A stretch of 64,000 bases of DNA from Proteobacteria bacterium UBA7415 (GTDB taxonomy: Bacteria > Pseudomonadota > Gammaproteobacteria > Arenicellales > Arenicellaceae), in NCBI GenBank assembly GCA_002470515.1, contig DKML01000014.1, positions 6,974 to 70,973 of the forward strand. The letters are read 5' to 3'. Positions 43,444 through 52,728 of the stretch are shown one piece after another. The notes beneath the pieces were generated by a model. The model had not been told where the DNA came from, searched no databases, and was given only the letters and a program-made list of their open reading frames with translations. The position numbers and the translations under genes are program-made. Within the stretch, counting starts at the first letter, position 1. Each line of letters opens with the position of its first letter.

Positions 43444-44567
43444 GTAAAGGAGGGCTAATGATTGTGGCCGGTGGTACTGGTGGACATGTTTTTCCGGCCT
43501 TAGCGGTGGCTAAGGAATTACAAGGTAAAGGTGTGGTTGTGCGCTGGATGGGTACTAAACGTGGCCTTGAGTCGCGGGTTGTGCCAGCGGCGGATATTCC
43601 AATCGACTGGATTACTATCGAAGGATTGCGCGGCAAAGGACGGCTCAGTCTTTTCCTTGCGCCGTTTAAACTCGTTCGAGCTATGTGGCAGGCGGGTAGA
43701 TTGATTGTACGGCACAAGCCTGATCTTGTGCTTGGCATGGGCGGTTTTGTTGCAGGCCCTGGTGGTATAACAGCGCGACTTTTAGGTCGCCCTCTTGTTA
43801 TCCATGAGCAAAACGCTGTTGCTGGTCTGACTAATTGTTATTTAGCAAAAGTGGCAAGTAGCGTCTTAACTGGTTTTCCAGATGTTGAGGGCCTACCCAA
43901 GAGTAGTGTTTGGGTAGGTAACCCAGTACGTGAATCCATTGGCACGACCAATTCAACAGCAAGTTCAAGTTCAAACTCAAATAACGCTTCAGAATTACGT
44001 GTTCTGGTTATTGGCGGAAGTCAAGGAGCGCATTCTTTCAACACACTTCTGCCTAGTTTGTTTGCGAAGCTGGCAACACAGTTGAACTCGGACAAACGTA
44101 TAAGCCTTGATGTTTGGCATCAATCTGGGCGCAAACGCGACATCCAAGTAAAGGAAGCCTATGCCGCGAATTCTGCTGACACATCGAGCAAAGATTTCAG
44201 CTTTAAAGTATCTGAGTTTATTGAAGACATGGCGCAAGCCTTGCATTGGGCTGATGTGGTGGTTTGTCGCGCAGGCGCAATGACCATCGCTGAACTTTGT
44301 GCAGCCGCTAAGCCAAGCGTGCTAGTGCCATACCCATTTTCTGCAGGCGACCATCAAGATAAAAATGCTGACTTTTTGGTTAAAGCCGGCGCGGCAAGGT
44401 TGCTTAGTAACAAACAACTTGATAGCGACCAACTGCTCAATGTTTTTATGGAGCTAACACAGGCTCCTGAGACCTTTAAGCAAATGGCGAACAACGCACA
44501 TAAGCTGCACAAGCCTAACGCCTTACAAGATGTTGTGGCCGTGTGTGAGGAGTACATTCATGCGTAA
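43440..44567 (+). CDS. murG: UDP-GlcNAc:lipid I N-acetylglucosaminyltransferase MurG
   Basis: This 375-residue GT-B enzyme converts lipid I to lipid II at the inner face of the membrane. It has the glycine loop VAGGTGGHVFPALAVA, the HEQNAVAGLTN motif and the second-domain GGSQGAHSFN and CRAGAMTIAELCAA. Between the two domains (about residues 165-180) lies a Ser/Asn-rich insert (NSTASSSSNSNNASE) that canonical MurG lacks. ATG 43440 (AAGGAGG eight bases upstream) and ATG 43458 (its own AAGGAGGG) are both good starts. It overlaps murC by eight bases. Confidence 0.96.
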   Translation: MSKGGLMIVAGGTGGHVFPALAVAKELQGKGVVVRWMGTKRGLESRVVPAADIPIDWITIEGLRGKGRLSLFLAPFKLVRAMWQAGRLIVRHKPDLVLGMGGFVAGPGGITARLLGRPLVIHEQNAVAGLTNCYLAKVASSVLTGFPDVEGLPKSSVWVGNPVRESIGTTNSTASSSSNSNNASELRVLVIGGSQGAHSFNTLLPSLFAKLATQLNSDKRISLDVWHQSGRKRDIQVKEAYAANSADTSSKDFSFKVSEFIEDMAQALHWADVVVCRAGAMTIAELCAAAKPSVLVPYPFSAGDHQDKNADFLVKAGAARLLSNKQLDSDQLLNVFMELTQAPETFKQMANNAHKLHKPNALQDVVAVCEEYIHA

Positions 44568-45993
44568 AAGAGTAAAGAATATTCATTTCGTTGGTGTTGG
44601 TGGAAGTGGCATGTCTGGTATCGCAGAAGTGCTCGTCAACTTAGACTATCGCGTTAGCGGTTCTGATATCGCGGCTGGTCCTGTTACGCGCCGCCTTGAA
44701 GAAGCCGGAGTGACCGTTAACATTGGTCATGACGTTGCGCATATCTCTAACGCCGATGTTGTTGTTGTTTCGTCAGCAATCGACCGCACTAATCCAGAAG
44801 TGGCAGGCGCTCTAACGGCTCGCATTCCGGTTATTCCGCGCGCGGAGATGCTGGGTGAGTTGATGCGTTTTCAACAGGGTATTGCGGTAGCAGGAACACA
44901 CGGTAAAACTACAACAACAAGTTTGGTGTCGGCCATTCTAATTAACGGTGGATTAGATCCTACGTTCGTCGTTGGTGGACTTATTAACAGTGCGGGCGTT
45001 AACGCAAAGTTGGGGCAGGGCGAATACTTGGTTGCTGAAGCGGATGAGAGCGATGCGTCGTTCTTGAACTTAAAGCCTGAGATGGCGGTAGTCACCAATA
45101 TTGATGAAGACCACATGATTACCTACGAAGGTGATTTAGCAACTCTTAAAAAGACCTTCGTTGCCTTCTTGCAAAACTTGCCGTTTTACGGTCTTGCCGT
45201 TCTGTGCATTGACGACGCCAATGTACGCTCAATTCTTAAAGACGTACACAAGCCTGTACTGACTTACGGTCTGCGTGAAGATGCAGAGATTTATGCGTAC
45301 GACTTAAAGCAAACAGGTACACGCATGCAGTTTAAAGTGCGCCGTCCTAATACCAAAAAAGATATAGCGTTAGATCTGGCTTTGCCAGGTCGCCATAACG
45401 TACAAAACGCGCTTGCCGCGATCGCGATCGCCACTCACCTAGGCGTTGACGATGCTTCTATCATTCAGGGTCTAGCGGAGTTTGGTGGTATAGGCCGACG
45501 CTTTCAAATATTGGGCGATGCAATCTTTGAAGGTAAGCGTGTAATGATGGTTGATGACTACGCGCATCACCCCGTTGAAATCTCGGCGACTTTAGATGCC
45601 GCTCGAGGCAGTTGGCCCGATCGTCGCATTGTGGCGGTGTTTCAACCTCATCGTTATAGCCGCACATCTGATTTATTTGAAGACTTTATCCAGTCACTGG
45701 CTGACCAGCAAGCGTTGGTTATAAGCGAGGTTTACCCAGCGGGTGAGCAAGCAATTGCGGGCGCTACGGGTAAAGCGTTGTGCCAAGCGATTCGAGTAAG
45801 AGGCGCGAGCCAGCCAGTTTATCTAGCTGAAATAGAAGATTTAGGCAGTGTGCTTACACCGTATGTATTAGAAGGCGATATCGTTTTGTGTATGGGCGCG
45901 GGCAGCATTGGTAAAGCAGTAAAAGACGTATATGCCGCGTATCAGGTGTCGGCTGGTTTGCCAGGTCAGACGCAACAAAAGGGTGACGCATGA
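44560..45993 (+). CDS. murC: UDP-MurNAc:L-alanine ligase
   Basis: This 477-residue ligase adds the first stem-peptide residue. Features are NIHFVGVGGSGMSGIAEVL at the N-terminus, the ATP loop VAGTHGKTTTTSLVSAI, EADESDASFLNLKPEMAVVTNID, and MMVDDYAHHPVEISATLDAAR. I start at ATG 44560, which is preceded by GAGGAG. Starting at the upstream TTG-type codon would add ten unrelated residues from murG. It overlaps ddl by four bases. Confidence 0.97.
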   Translation: MRKRVKNIHFVGVGGSGMSGIAEVLVNLDYRVSGSDIAAGPVTRRLEEAGVTVNIGHDVAHISNADVVVVSSAIDRTNPEVAGALTARIPVIPRAEMLGELMRFQQGIAVAGTHGKTTTTSLVSAILINGGLDPTFVVGGLINSAGVNAKLGQGEYLVAEADESDASFLNLKPEMAVVTNIDEDHMITYEGDLATLKKTFVAFLQNLPFYGLAVLCIDDANVRSILKDVHKPVLTYGLREDAEIYAYDLKQTGTRMQFKVRRPNTKKDIALDLALPGRHNVQNALAAIAIATHLGVDDASIIQGLAEFGGIGRRFQILGDAIFEGKRVMMVDDYAHHPVEISATLDAARGSWPDRRIVAVFQPHRYSRTSDLFEDFIQSLADQQALVISEVYPAGEQAIAGATGKALCQAIRVRGASQPVYLAEIEDLGSVLTPYVLEGDIVLCMGAGSIGKAVKDVYAAYQVSAGLPGQTQQKGDA

Positions 45994-47012
45994 ACGCGAC
46001 GACGATGAACCGATTCGTTAAGCATGCTCAGTGGACAACTCACGAGCCGAAGCAATTCGGCAAGGTTGCCGTGTTGATGGGCGGAATATCGGCTGAGCGC
46101 GATGTGTCACTAAAAAGTGGCATTGCTGTTCTACAAGGGTTAATCGCCGAGGGTGTTGACGCACACGGACTAGATCTTTCTCCAGCTTCCCTCGCTCAGC
46201 TTGATAAGAGCTTTGATCGAGCGTTCGTGGTTTTACACGGACGTTGGGGCGAAGACGGTGCTGTGCAAGGCTTGCTCGATTCTCTACAAATACCCTACAC
46301 AGGAAGCAATGTGCTGGGTTGTGCGCTTGCGATGGATAAAGTGAGAAGCAAGCAAGTTTGGCAAGCGATTGGTTTGCCGACAGCTGATTTTCGCGTAGTG
46401 ACTGAATCCAAACAGCTGATTCATGTAGCCAATGATCTTGGTTTACCGTTGTTTATGAAGCCAGCTAGAGAAGGCTCTAGTGTCGGCGTGGGCAAAGTAA
46501 CCGAAGTTGCCAAGCTTGAAGAAACCTGGGCTAAAACAGCCGCCTTTGGTGACGACGTGATTGCTGAACAATTCATATCTGGCGATGAGTTAACAGTGGC
46601 GGTGTTAGAAGGCCGTGCTCTGCCGATTATTCGTATGTCTACGGCGAATGAGTTTTATGACTACGAAGCAAAGTACGAGTCAAACGAAACGATTTATGAA
46701 TGCCCGGCTGATCTTTCAGAGGAATTAACTGAGAGAGTTCAAGATCTGGCAGTGCGGGCGTTTAAGTCTCTAGGTTGCAGTGGTTGGGGTCGAGTAGATT
46801 TAATGCTCGACTCCGATGGTCAACCTCTGCTCTTAGAAGTCAACACAGTGCCAGGAATGACGGATCACAGTTTGGTGCCGATGGCAGCAGCACAAGTGGG
46901 TCTTTCATTCTCAAAACTGTGCGTTGAGATTCTTGCGAGCACTCTGGTTGAAAAACAAGACGGAACAACACAAGACAAAGCTGTACCTGACAAAGAGGGC
47001 ATAGATGAATAA
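45990..47012 (+). CDS. ddl: D-alanine:D-alanine ligase
   Basis: This 340-residue ATP-grasp enzyme makes the D-Ala-D-Ala used by MurF. Motifs include VAVLMGGISAERDVSLKSG, LHGRWGEDGAVQGLLDSL, PYTGSNVLGCALAMDK, KPAREGSSVGVGKV and LEVNTVPGMTDHSLVPMAA. It has about 22 extra residues at the N-terminus, so ATG 46005 is an alternative start. The C-tail (EKQDGTTQDKAVPDKEG) is a hydrophilic extension. Its last eight bases overlap ftsQ. Confidence 0.96.
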   Translation: MNATTMNRFVKHAQWTTHEPKQFGKVAVLMGGISAERDVSLKSGIAVLQGLIAEGVDAHGLDLSPASLAQLDKSFDRAFVVLHGRWGEDGAVQGLLDSLQIPYTGSNVLGCALAMDKVRSKQVWQAIGLPTADFRVVTESKQLIHVANDLGLPLFMKPAREGSSVGVGKVTEVAKLEETWAKTAAFGDDVIAEQFISGDELTVAVLEGRALPIIRMSTANEFYDYEAKYESNETIYECPADLSEELTERVQDLAVRAFKSLGCSGWGRVDLMLDSDGQPLLLEVNTVPGMTDHSLVPMAAAQVGLSFSKLCVEILASTLVEKQDGTTQDKAVPDKEGIDE

Positions 47013-47919
47013 GCGTGCCCTAGCTCAACAAGATCAAGCGGCGCAAACGTTGCGCACGCGCAAAATGTCTAGAATTTTGATGCTGATGGTTGCCATCTTG
47101 CTCTCTGCGTCTGCCATTGGTCTATTGCTAGCTGATCAAATGTTGCGTCCAGATTCCTTCGTAATCGATCAACTAAAGATCAAAGGCCGTTTTGCACACT
47201 TAAAACCCCAAGATGTTGAGAAAACCGTAATGCGCTATAGAACGGGCAATTTCTTTTCAGTAAACCTTGAAGAGATTCAAAAACACGTAGAGCTAATGCG
47301 TTGGGTTGATAAAGCCGAAGTTCGCAGGGAGTGGCCCAACACGCTGACCGTATCGGTCGTAGAGCACAAGCCTGTAATGCAAATGAACGATAACGCTTGG
47401 GTGAATATTCGCGGTCAGGTTGTAGATTTGCCTGAGTACAGTAGCCAAAAACCCGTTATCAAGCTTAATGGCGAGGCTGACCAGGCCAAAGGCATGATGG
47501 TGAAAGCCTTGCAGTGGTCTAAACGTTTTGAAGAGCATAGTTTGTCGGTAACAGAAGTGAGCTTGAGCAAGAGTGGAGCGTGGTCACTACGCGTGCGTTA
47601 TTTAGACGACATTGATGCGAAGCCAGATGAATTTACGTTGTTACTTGGTGACGATGCTATCGAACAACGTTTAACTCGGTTTGAACAATTGTTTGATCGC
47701 CGTTTTCGATTTAGCCAAGAGCGCCTAATTAGAGCAGACGCGCGGTACCCAGATGGTATAGCAGTAAAAACTAGAACAGTGGTGGATGGAGTATCCGAGA
47801 CGACTGGATCAATCGAAAAAACACATTGGATTGAATGGGCCGACGTTAACTCACCCCGCTCATTTGATCTTTCGAACATTAATTCTATTGCTCGCTTTCG
47901 AGCGGCAACGTCAACCTGA
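47005..47919 (+). CDS. ftsQ: Cell division protein FtsQ
   Basis: This 304-residue bitopic protein has a basic cytoplasmic N-tail (1-25), one membrane segment (about 26-44, ILMLMVAILLSASAIGLLLAD), a POTRA domain (about 50-120, FVIDQLKIKGRFAHLKPQDV to TVSVVEHKPVMQ) and a beta domain with WVNIRGQVVDLPEY. It recruits FtsB/FtsL to the divisome. Its stop overlaps the ftsA start by one base. The C-terminal tail past residue 245 is longer than in E. coli. Confidence 0.94.
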   Translation: MNKRALAQQDQAAQTLRTRKMSRILMLMVAILLSASAIGLLLADQMLRPDSFVIDQLKIKGRFAHLKPQDVEKTVMRYRTGNFFSVNLEEIQKHVELMRWVDKAEVRREWPNTLTVSVVEHKPVMQMNDNAWVNIRGQVVDLPEYSSQKPVIKLNGEADQAKGMMVKALQWSKRFEEHSLSVTEVSLSKSGAWSLRVRYLDDIDAKPDEFTLLLGDDAIEQRLTRFEQLFDRRFRFSQERLIRADARYPDGIAVKTRTVVDGVSETTGSIEKTHWIEWADVNSPRSFDLSNINSIARFRAATST

Positions 47920-49166
47920 TGGAACTGACCATGAGTAAAAAAGACGAAAATAAGTTAATTGTTGGATTGGATATAGGCACCTCTAAGGTTTTGGCCATTG
48001 TTGGTGAGGTCAACGAGAATAACGAGGTCGAAATAATTGGTTATGGGCATCACCCTGCAACAGGAATGCGCAAAGGTGTGGTTGCCAATATTGAACAGAC
48101 TGTAAACGCTATTCAACGAGCTGTTGAAGAAGCCGAGTTAATGGCAGGTTGCCAAATTTATTCGGTGTACGCCGGCATAGCAGGCGCACACATTAATAGT
48201 TTTAACTCTCACGGCGTAGTCGCTGTGCGCGATGGAGAAGTTGACGAAAGCGATGTTGAGCGCGTAATTGAGTCTGCAAAAGCAGTCGCAATCCCTAATG
48301 ATCAGTCGATCCTGCATGTGCTACCACAAGAATTTATTATTGATGGCCAAGAAGGCATTCGTCATCCAATAGGTATGAATGGCATCCGTTTAGAAGCCAA
48401 TCTGCATATGGTGACAGCATCGGTAAGCGCCGAGAAAAATATTGAAAAGTGTATTCGTCGTTGCGGTTTAGAAGTAGACGACATTATTTTAGAGCAACTC
48501 GCATCTTGTGAGTCTGTGCTCACTATGGACGAAAAAGAACTTGGCGTGTGCCTAGTGGATATCGGTGGCGGTACAACGGATATAGCCGTTTATTCAGAAG
48601 GGGCAGTAAGGCATACAGCCGTTATACCTGTCGCGGGCGACCAAATAACCAACGACATCGCGATAGCGCTCCGCACGCCAACGAAGTCAGCCGAAGAGCT
48701 TAAAAAACGCTATGGCTGTGCCTTGCGTCAGTTGGCTCCAGCAGAAGAAAGCATCGAAGTGAAAACAGTTGGCGATCGGCCGCCGCGCAAATTGTCAAAA
48801 CAGACTTTGGCGGAAGTAATTGAACCAAGAGTCGAAGAGCTGTTTGAACTAATTAAAGCCGATCTTCGTCGCAATGGATATGAGCACCTAATTCGCTCTG
48901 GCGTAGTGTTGACCGGTGGCAGTTCGAAAACACAAGGAATGATTGAATTGGCCGAGGAGATTTTTCATCTCCCGGTACGACTCGGCACTCCGAAGTATCT
49001 TGGCGGCTTAAGTGAGGTTGTCAAAAATCCAATCTATTCCACTGGAGTAGGGCTAGTGCAATTTGGTCATGAGTACCAAAGCAGCTCTCGTAGCAGTGGA
49101 ACATCAGAATCTCGGATCAGCGCAATGTGGCAACACGTAAAGCACTGGTTCCAGGGTAACTTTTAA
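47919..49166 (+). CDS. ftsA: Cell division protein FtsA
   Basis: This 415-residue actin-like ATPase tethers FtsZ to the membrane. It has LIVGLDIGTSKVLAIVGEV (phosphate 1), the SHS2/1C domain (about 88-170), VDIGGGTTDIAVY (phosphate 2) and VVLTGGSSKTQGMIELA (adenosine loop). The C-terminal RISAMWQHVKHWFQGNF is the amphipathic membrane-targeting helix. Start at ATG 47919 or ATG 47931: neither has a good Shine-Dalgarno sequence and both overlap or abut ftsQ, so it is probably coupled. Confidence 0.96.
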   Translation: MELTMSKKDENKLIVGLDIGTSKVLAIVGEVNENNEVEIIGYGHHPATGMRKGVVANIEQTVNAIQRAVEEAELMAGCQIYSVYAGIAGAHINSFNSHGVVAVRDGEVDESDVERVIESAKAVAIPNDQSILHVLPQEFIIDGQEGIRHPIGMNGIRLEANLHMVTASVSAEKNIEKCIRRCGLEVDDIILEQLASCESVLTMDEKELGVCLVDIGGGTTDIAVYSEGAVRHTAVIPVAGDQITNDIAIALRTPTKSAEELKKRYGCALRQLAPAEESIEVKTVGDRPPRKLSKQTLAEVIEPRVEELFELIKADLRRNGYEHLIRSGVVLTGGSSKTQGMIELAEEIFHLPVRLGTPKYLGGLSEVVKNPIYSTGVGLVQFGHEYQSSSRSSGTSESRISAMWQHVKHWFQGNF

Positions 49167-49184
49167 ATTAACGGGAGAAATATT

Positions 49185-50357
49185 ATGTTTGAATTATTAG
49201 ACACAGTTGACCAACAAGCGGTCATTAAGGTTGTCGGCGTAGGTGGAGGCGGCGGTAACGCAGTCAACTATATGCAGCAATCAACTATTGAAGGCGTTGA
49301 GTTTATTAACGCGAATACAGACGTGCAAGCGTTGCAAACATCAGACTGTGGAACTATTTTACAGCTCGGTGCTAACTTAACCAAAGGACTCGGCGCAGGC
49401 GCTGATCCTGATGTTGGTCGACAAGCGGCAATTGAAGACCGCGAACGCATTGCAGAAGCGTTGAGCGGTGCAGATATGGTATTCATTACAGCCGGCATGG
49501 GCGGTGGAACAGGGACAGGCGCGGCGCCAGTAATTGCTGAAATCGCTCGTGACTTGGGCGCATTAACCGTTGCGGTTGTAACACGTCCGTTTCAATTTGA
49601 AGGGGCTCGTCGCGACAAACTCGCAGAGCAAGGACTTAAACTGCTTAAGAATTCAGTTGATTCGTTGATTACCATTCCTAATGAAAAGTTACTCGAAGTT
49701 ATGGGTAAAGAAGCGTCATTACAAGACGCGTTCGCGATGGCGAACAACGTTTTGCGTAACGCAGTACAAGGAATTTCAGAGTTGATCACTAGTCCCGGTT
49801 TAATCAATGTGGATTTTGCGGATGTTAAAACCGTAATGTCAGAAATGGGTCAAGCCATGATGGGCTCTGCTTCGGCTTCTGGTGCTACACGCGCTAGCGA
49901 AGCGGCTCGAAATGCGCTGAGCAGTCCATTACTAGAAGATACCAATATTCGCGGAGCGAAGGGTATTTTAGTTAACGTTACAGCGGGTCCTGATTTGAGC
50001 ATTGGCGAGTTCGGCGAAGTGGGTATGATGATTAGAGACATGGCTTCAGATGACGCAACGGTGGTAATTGGTACTTCAATTGATCCCGCTATGAAGGACA
50101 TGCTCAGAGTGACAATGGTCGCAACAGGTATTCAAGAAGCGAACGCCGAAGCGGCCGCAAAACCATATGCGGTTGTAAAGACAGTGGCTCGTGCGGTGGG
50201 AAGTTCGTATGAGTCTCTACCGGTCGAAAACATGCAGGCTGAACCAACATTGGTTCAGCCTCGCAGAGCGTCTGAGTTAGAGAATCTACCGCTATACGAT
50301 TCGGACTTAAATAACAATCTTGACGTGCCAACATTTCTACGCAGACAAGCCGACTAA
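49185..50357 (+). CDS. ftsZ: Cell division protein FtsZ
   Basis: This 390-residue tubulin homologue forms the Z ring. The GTP-binding loop GGGTGTG lies at 106-112, and the T7 synergy loop reads NVDFADVKTVMSEMG. A variable linker from about 318 leads to the C-terminal peptide DVPTFLRRQAD, which binds FtsA and ZipA. GGGAGA upstream of the ATG is a good ribosome binding site. It closes the cluster. No clear intrinsic terminator follows. Confidence 0.98.
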   Translation: MFELLDTVDQQAVIKVVGVGGGGGNAVNYMQQSTIEGVEFINANTDVQALQTSDCGTILQLGANLTKGLGAGADPDVGRQAAIEDRERIAEALSGADMVFITAGMGGGTGTGAAPVIAEIARDLGALTVAVVTRPFQFEGARRDKLAEQGLKLLKNSVDSLITIPNEKLLEVMGKEASLQDAFAMANNVLRNAVQGISELITSPGLINVDFADVKTVMSEMGQAMMGSASASGATRASEAARNALSSPLLEDTNIRGAKGILVNVTAGPDLSIGEFGEVGMMIRDMASDDATVVIGTSIDPAMKDMLRVTMVATGIQEANAEAAAKPYAVVKTVARAVGSSYESLPVENMQAEPTLVQPRRASELENLPLYDSDLNNNLDVPTFLRRQAD

Positions 50358-50722
50358 AATGGTAAGTAGTTGTTAGCAATGATTGACCTCCGTACTAATA
50401 AGCAAATGAATTAGGATGGCAGCAGAGATTTTGCAAGTGGCTGATACAAGCCGATTAGTAAGTATTGGCGGTAGAAAACGTCTGATCTGAATGTTATGAC
50501 AAAGAATGTCTGTACCAAGAAGCGTTGCCTGAAGGCTACACAATTCCTCCCGTTTCGTGTAGGATTCCGCGCTTCGACCAGACACTTTGTCTACTTTCTG
50601 TTAAAAAATAGACAGTCGAAATAAAGATTTGGCGTTATTGATCGACATTCTTGCCAAGATTGGTGTGTTTTTCATTAAATAAAACACACTCGAAGAGCAT
50701 TTTAAGTCGTTGTTTTTAATGC

Positions 50723-50806
50723 TATAGTTTTACGCTTGTCGTTTTTAAAACCGATCAAGATAGGTTGGAGCGAAAACGACATAATATAGAACGAGATAAA
50801 ACTATA
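50723..50806. repeat. Nested inverted repeats upstream of lpxC
   Basis: The outer arms TATAGTTTTA (50723-50732) and TAAAACTATA (50797-50806) are perfect 10-base complements. Inside them GTCGTTTT (50738-50745) and AAAACGAC (50773-50780) are perfect 8-base complements, and inside those AACC/GGTT (50748-50751 and 50763-50766) can pair. All three fold in the same register into one branched-free stem of about 84 bases, as RNA or cruciform DNA. Confidence 0.6.
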
Positions 50807-50880
50807 AAAAGAAGAAGTGTGAGCAATTTGTTATACGTGTTGTGCTGGTTAGCTTTATCGGCTTCCCATTAGTGCTAACT

Positions 50881-50915
50881 CTCTAGATTAACCCCTATTG
50901 GGAGAATCTTTAGAG
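50881..50915 (+). promoter_or_regulatory. Compact hairpin in the lpxC leader
   Basis: CTCTA (50881-50885) pairs with TAGAG (50911-50915), GATT (50886-50889) with AATC (50905-50908), and CCC (50893-50895) with GGG (50900-50902) around a TATT loop. A two-T bulge and a small internal loop interrupt it. No T-run follows. It ends 75 bases before the lpxC start. Confidence 0.5.
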
Positions 50916-50990
50916 ACTGGACTCTATGTGTTTAGACGGTGCTAACTAAAGGCATGATATTTATATCGACTATTAAGGAATTTGCGATCG

Positions 50991-51899
50991 ATGATACATC
51001 AGCGAACACTCAAGAACGTTATTCGAGCAACCGGTGTGGGTTTACACACCGGTGAAAAAGTCTATTTGACGTTAAGACCGGCTCCGGTCGATACGGGCAT
51101 TGTATTTCGCCGCGTGGATTTGGATCCCGTTGTGGAACTATCAGCCACGCCTGAACGTGTTGGAGATACTCGTTTATCTACCGCACTTCAAGAAGGCGAC
51201 GTAACCGTATCTACTGTTGAGCATTTAATGTCGGCCCTTGCTGGGTTAGGCATAGACAATATTTATGTTGAATTAACCTGTCCAGAAGTACCGATTATGG
51301 ACGGAAGTGCAGCGCCATTTGTTTTTCTGATTCAGTCTGCCGGTGTTGTAGAGCAAGCAGCTCCAAAAAAATTCATTAGAATCATCAAGCCTGTCATTAT
51401 TGAAGACGGCGACAAATGGGCAAAGTTTGACCCGTTTGAAGGCTTTAAAGTGTCATTCTCTATCGACTTCGATCATCCGATTTTTGCTAAATCACCACAG
51501 CAAGCGACAGTGGATTTTTCGACCACTTCATTTGTTAAAGAAGTGAGCCGTGCTCGTACATTTGGTTTTATGCATGAGGTCGAAGCACTGCGCGAAGCTG
51601 GACTAGCCCGCGGCGGAAGTCATGATAATGCGATTGTTATGGATTCGTACTCAATTCTAAACGATGACGGATTACGATACGAAGACGAATTCGTAAAACA
51701 CAAAATACTTGATGCAATTGGTGATCTGTACTTATTAGGTCATCCGCTAATTGGTGCGTTCAGTGCACATAAATCTGGACACTCTTTGAATAATCGACTG
51801 TTACGTGCAATGGTCAATCAGAAAGATTCATGGGAGCTGGTGACGTTTGACGATCCAGCCGACGCACCTATCCCGTTCATGCACCTGGCTAACGCTTAG
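50991..51899 (+). CDS. lpxC: UDP-3-O-acyl-N-acetylglucosamine deacetylase LpxC
   Basis: This 302-residue zinc enzyme carries out the committed step of lipid A synthesis. It starts [21 protein letters not shown]. Zinc ligands are His78 (STVEHL), His237 and Asp241 ([11 protein letters not shown]), with catalytic His264. ATG 50991 with AAGGA 11 bases upstream is preferred to TTG 50982. The C-terminus lacks an LAxxxxxAVLA-type FtsH degron and ends FMHLANA, so FtsH-dependent turnover as in E. coli is uncertain. It is convergent with dciA. Confidence 0.96.
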   Translation: MIHQRTLKNVIRATGVGLHTGEKVYLTLRPAPVDTGIVFRRVDLDPVVELSATPERVGDTRLSTALQEGDVTVSTVEHLMSALAGLGIDNIYVELTCPEVPIMDGSAAPFVFLIQSAGVVEQAAPKKFIRIIKPVIIEDGDKWAKFDPFEGFKVSFSIDFDHPIFAKSPQQATVDFSTTSFVKEVSRARTFGFMHEVEALREAGLARGGSHDNAIVMDSYSILNDDGLRYEDEFVKHKILDAIGDLYLLGHPLIGAFSAHKSGHSLNNRLLRAMVNQKDSWELVTFDDPADAPIPFMHLANA

Positions 51900-51954
51900 T
51901 TATGTCTGGTTACGCCCTAAGTTAATAACCAAACCTCACTCAAAATTTATCTTT

Positions 51955-51976
51955 TAACTCAATGCTGAGTTATTTT
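51955..51976 (+). terminator. Rho-independent terminator after lpxC
   Basis: TAACTCA (51955-51961) pairs with TGAGTTA (51966-51972) around ATGC, and TTTT follows. The right arm overlaps the dciA stop codon on the other strand. The stem is A/T-rich but perfect. Confidence 0.6.
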
Positions 51977-52599
51977 GACGACGAGCCAGATGTCGACTCT
52001 TTGAGTGTGTTTGCAAGACGTTTAAGTGACTCTGCCAACACTGGATCGTTTATTTGCTCGGAAAAATTGCCGATAATTTCAGCTGATTTCCGTGTTTCAT
52101 TTGATTGACGAACCTTACGGTTAGCATCAAAATGCGAGTCGGCGTTTACTTTGTTGTAAGGTGTTTCGCTGTTTAAGGTTTTTGCATCAGGATCTTTTGG
52201 TGGTGCAGAATGAGCGGATATCTTAAATTGCAGTGCAGAAACGTTATTTATGAGTGCCGATAATTCGGTGTCAGCGTTTATCGCTTGATTGATGTTCTCG
52301 AGCAATGAGTCTTGTGAATGTCTTAGCTGTGTAACAACAGCAGAGTTTTTGCAGTTGATGTTTAGTGTCGTTTTATTTAAGTTGGCGTCTAGACTGATTG
52401 ATTCGATGAGTGAAGCGTTATTAGTATTAGCGCCTGATTTGGTCTTTGCGTTAGTGCTGCTCAGCAGCTGGCGAAGGATGATTGGGGATAGTTTTTCGGT
52501 AAATAAAAGATTGGCTTTTACCGAGGTGTAAACGGGCAGCGTGCTCAATAAAGACCAGAGCGTGGTTTTTCGTGATTTGGGCTTTTTTGAATAAGGCAT
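51970..52599 (-). CDS. dciA: DciA-like DUF721 protein
   Basis: This 209-residue protein has a DUF721-type core at about residues 14-120 (LWSLLSTLPVYTSVKANLLFTEKLSPII, then LNKTTLNINCKNSAVVTQLRHSQDSLLENIN). The polar, low-complexity C-tail is probably disordered. DciA binds and loads the replicative helicase DnaB in bacteria without DnaC. Position between lpxC and an M23 peptidase/secA, on the opposite strand, is the same as in Pseudomonas. The sequence is divergent, so the call rests on both sequence and context. Confidence 0.75.
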   Translation of the reverse strand: MPYSKKPKSRKTTLWSLLSTLPVYTSVKANLLFTEKLSPIILRQLLSSTNAKTKSGANTNNASLIESISLDANLNKTTLNINCKNSAVVTQLRHSQDSLLENINQAINADTELSALINNVSALQFKISAHSAPPKDPDAKTLNSETPYNKVNADSHFDANRKVRQSNETRKSAEIIGNFSEQINDPVLAESLKRLANTLKESTSGSSSK

Positions 52600-52728
52600 G
52601 GCTGAGTTTATTAGTAGTACATTGGCAGACTAGCTTAATATCTGATTATGCATTGTCGCCGACAAAGAATAACAGAAATACATTGTTCGGTACTGTTCGG
52701 CAGTTCGGGTAAACGAGGATAGACAATT

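Larger units (their letters stand above)
50358..50990. other. Long ftsZ-lpxC intergenic region with several inverted repeats
   Basis: No convincing gene lies in these 633 bp. In order: GTGTGTTTT/AAAACACAC (50663-50671 and 50681-50689); a nested pair of inverted repeats over 50723-50806; GTTAGC/GCTAAC (50848-50853 and 50874-50879); and a compact hairpin at 50881-50915. The ribosome binding site AAGGA for lpxC is at 50975-50979. No clear -35/-10 pair could be picked. The dense complementarity suggests a structured leader or a regulatory region. Confidence 0.6.

Noticed and set aside
50373-50585. Reverse-strand frame of 70 codons after ftsZ
   Set aside because: There is no start signal, no recognisable family, and cysteine-rich random-looking composition.
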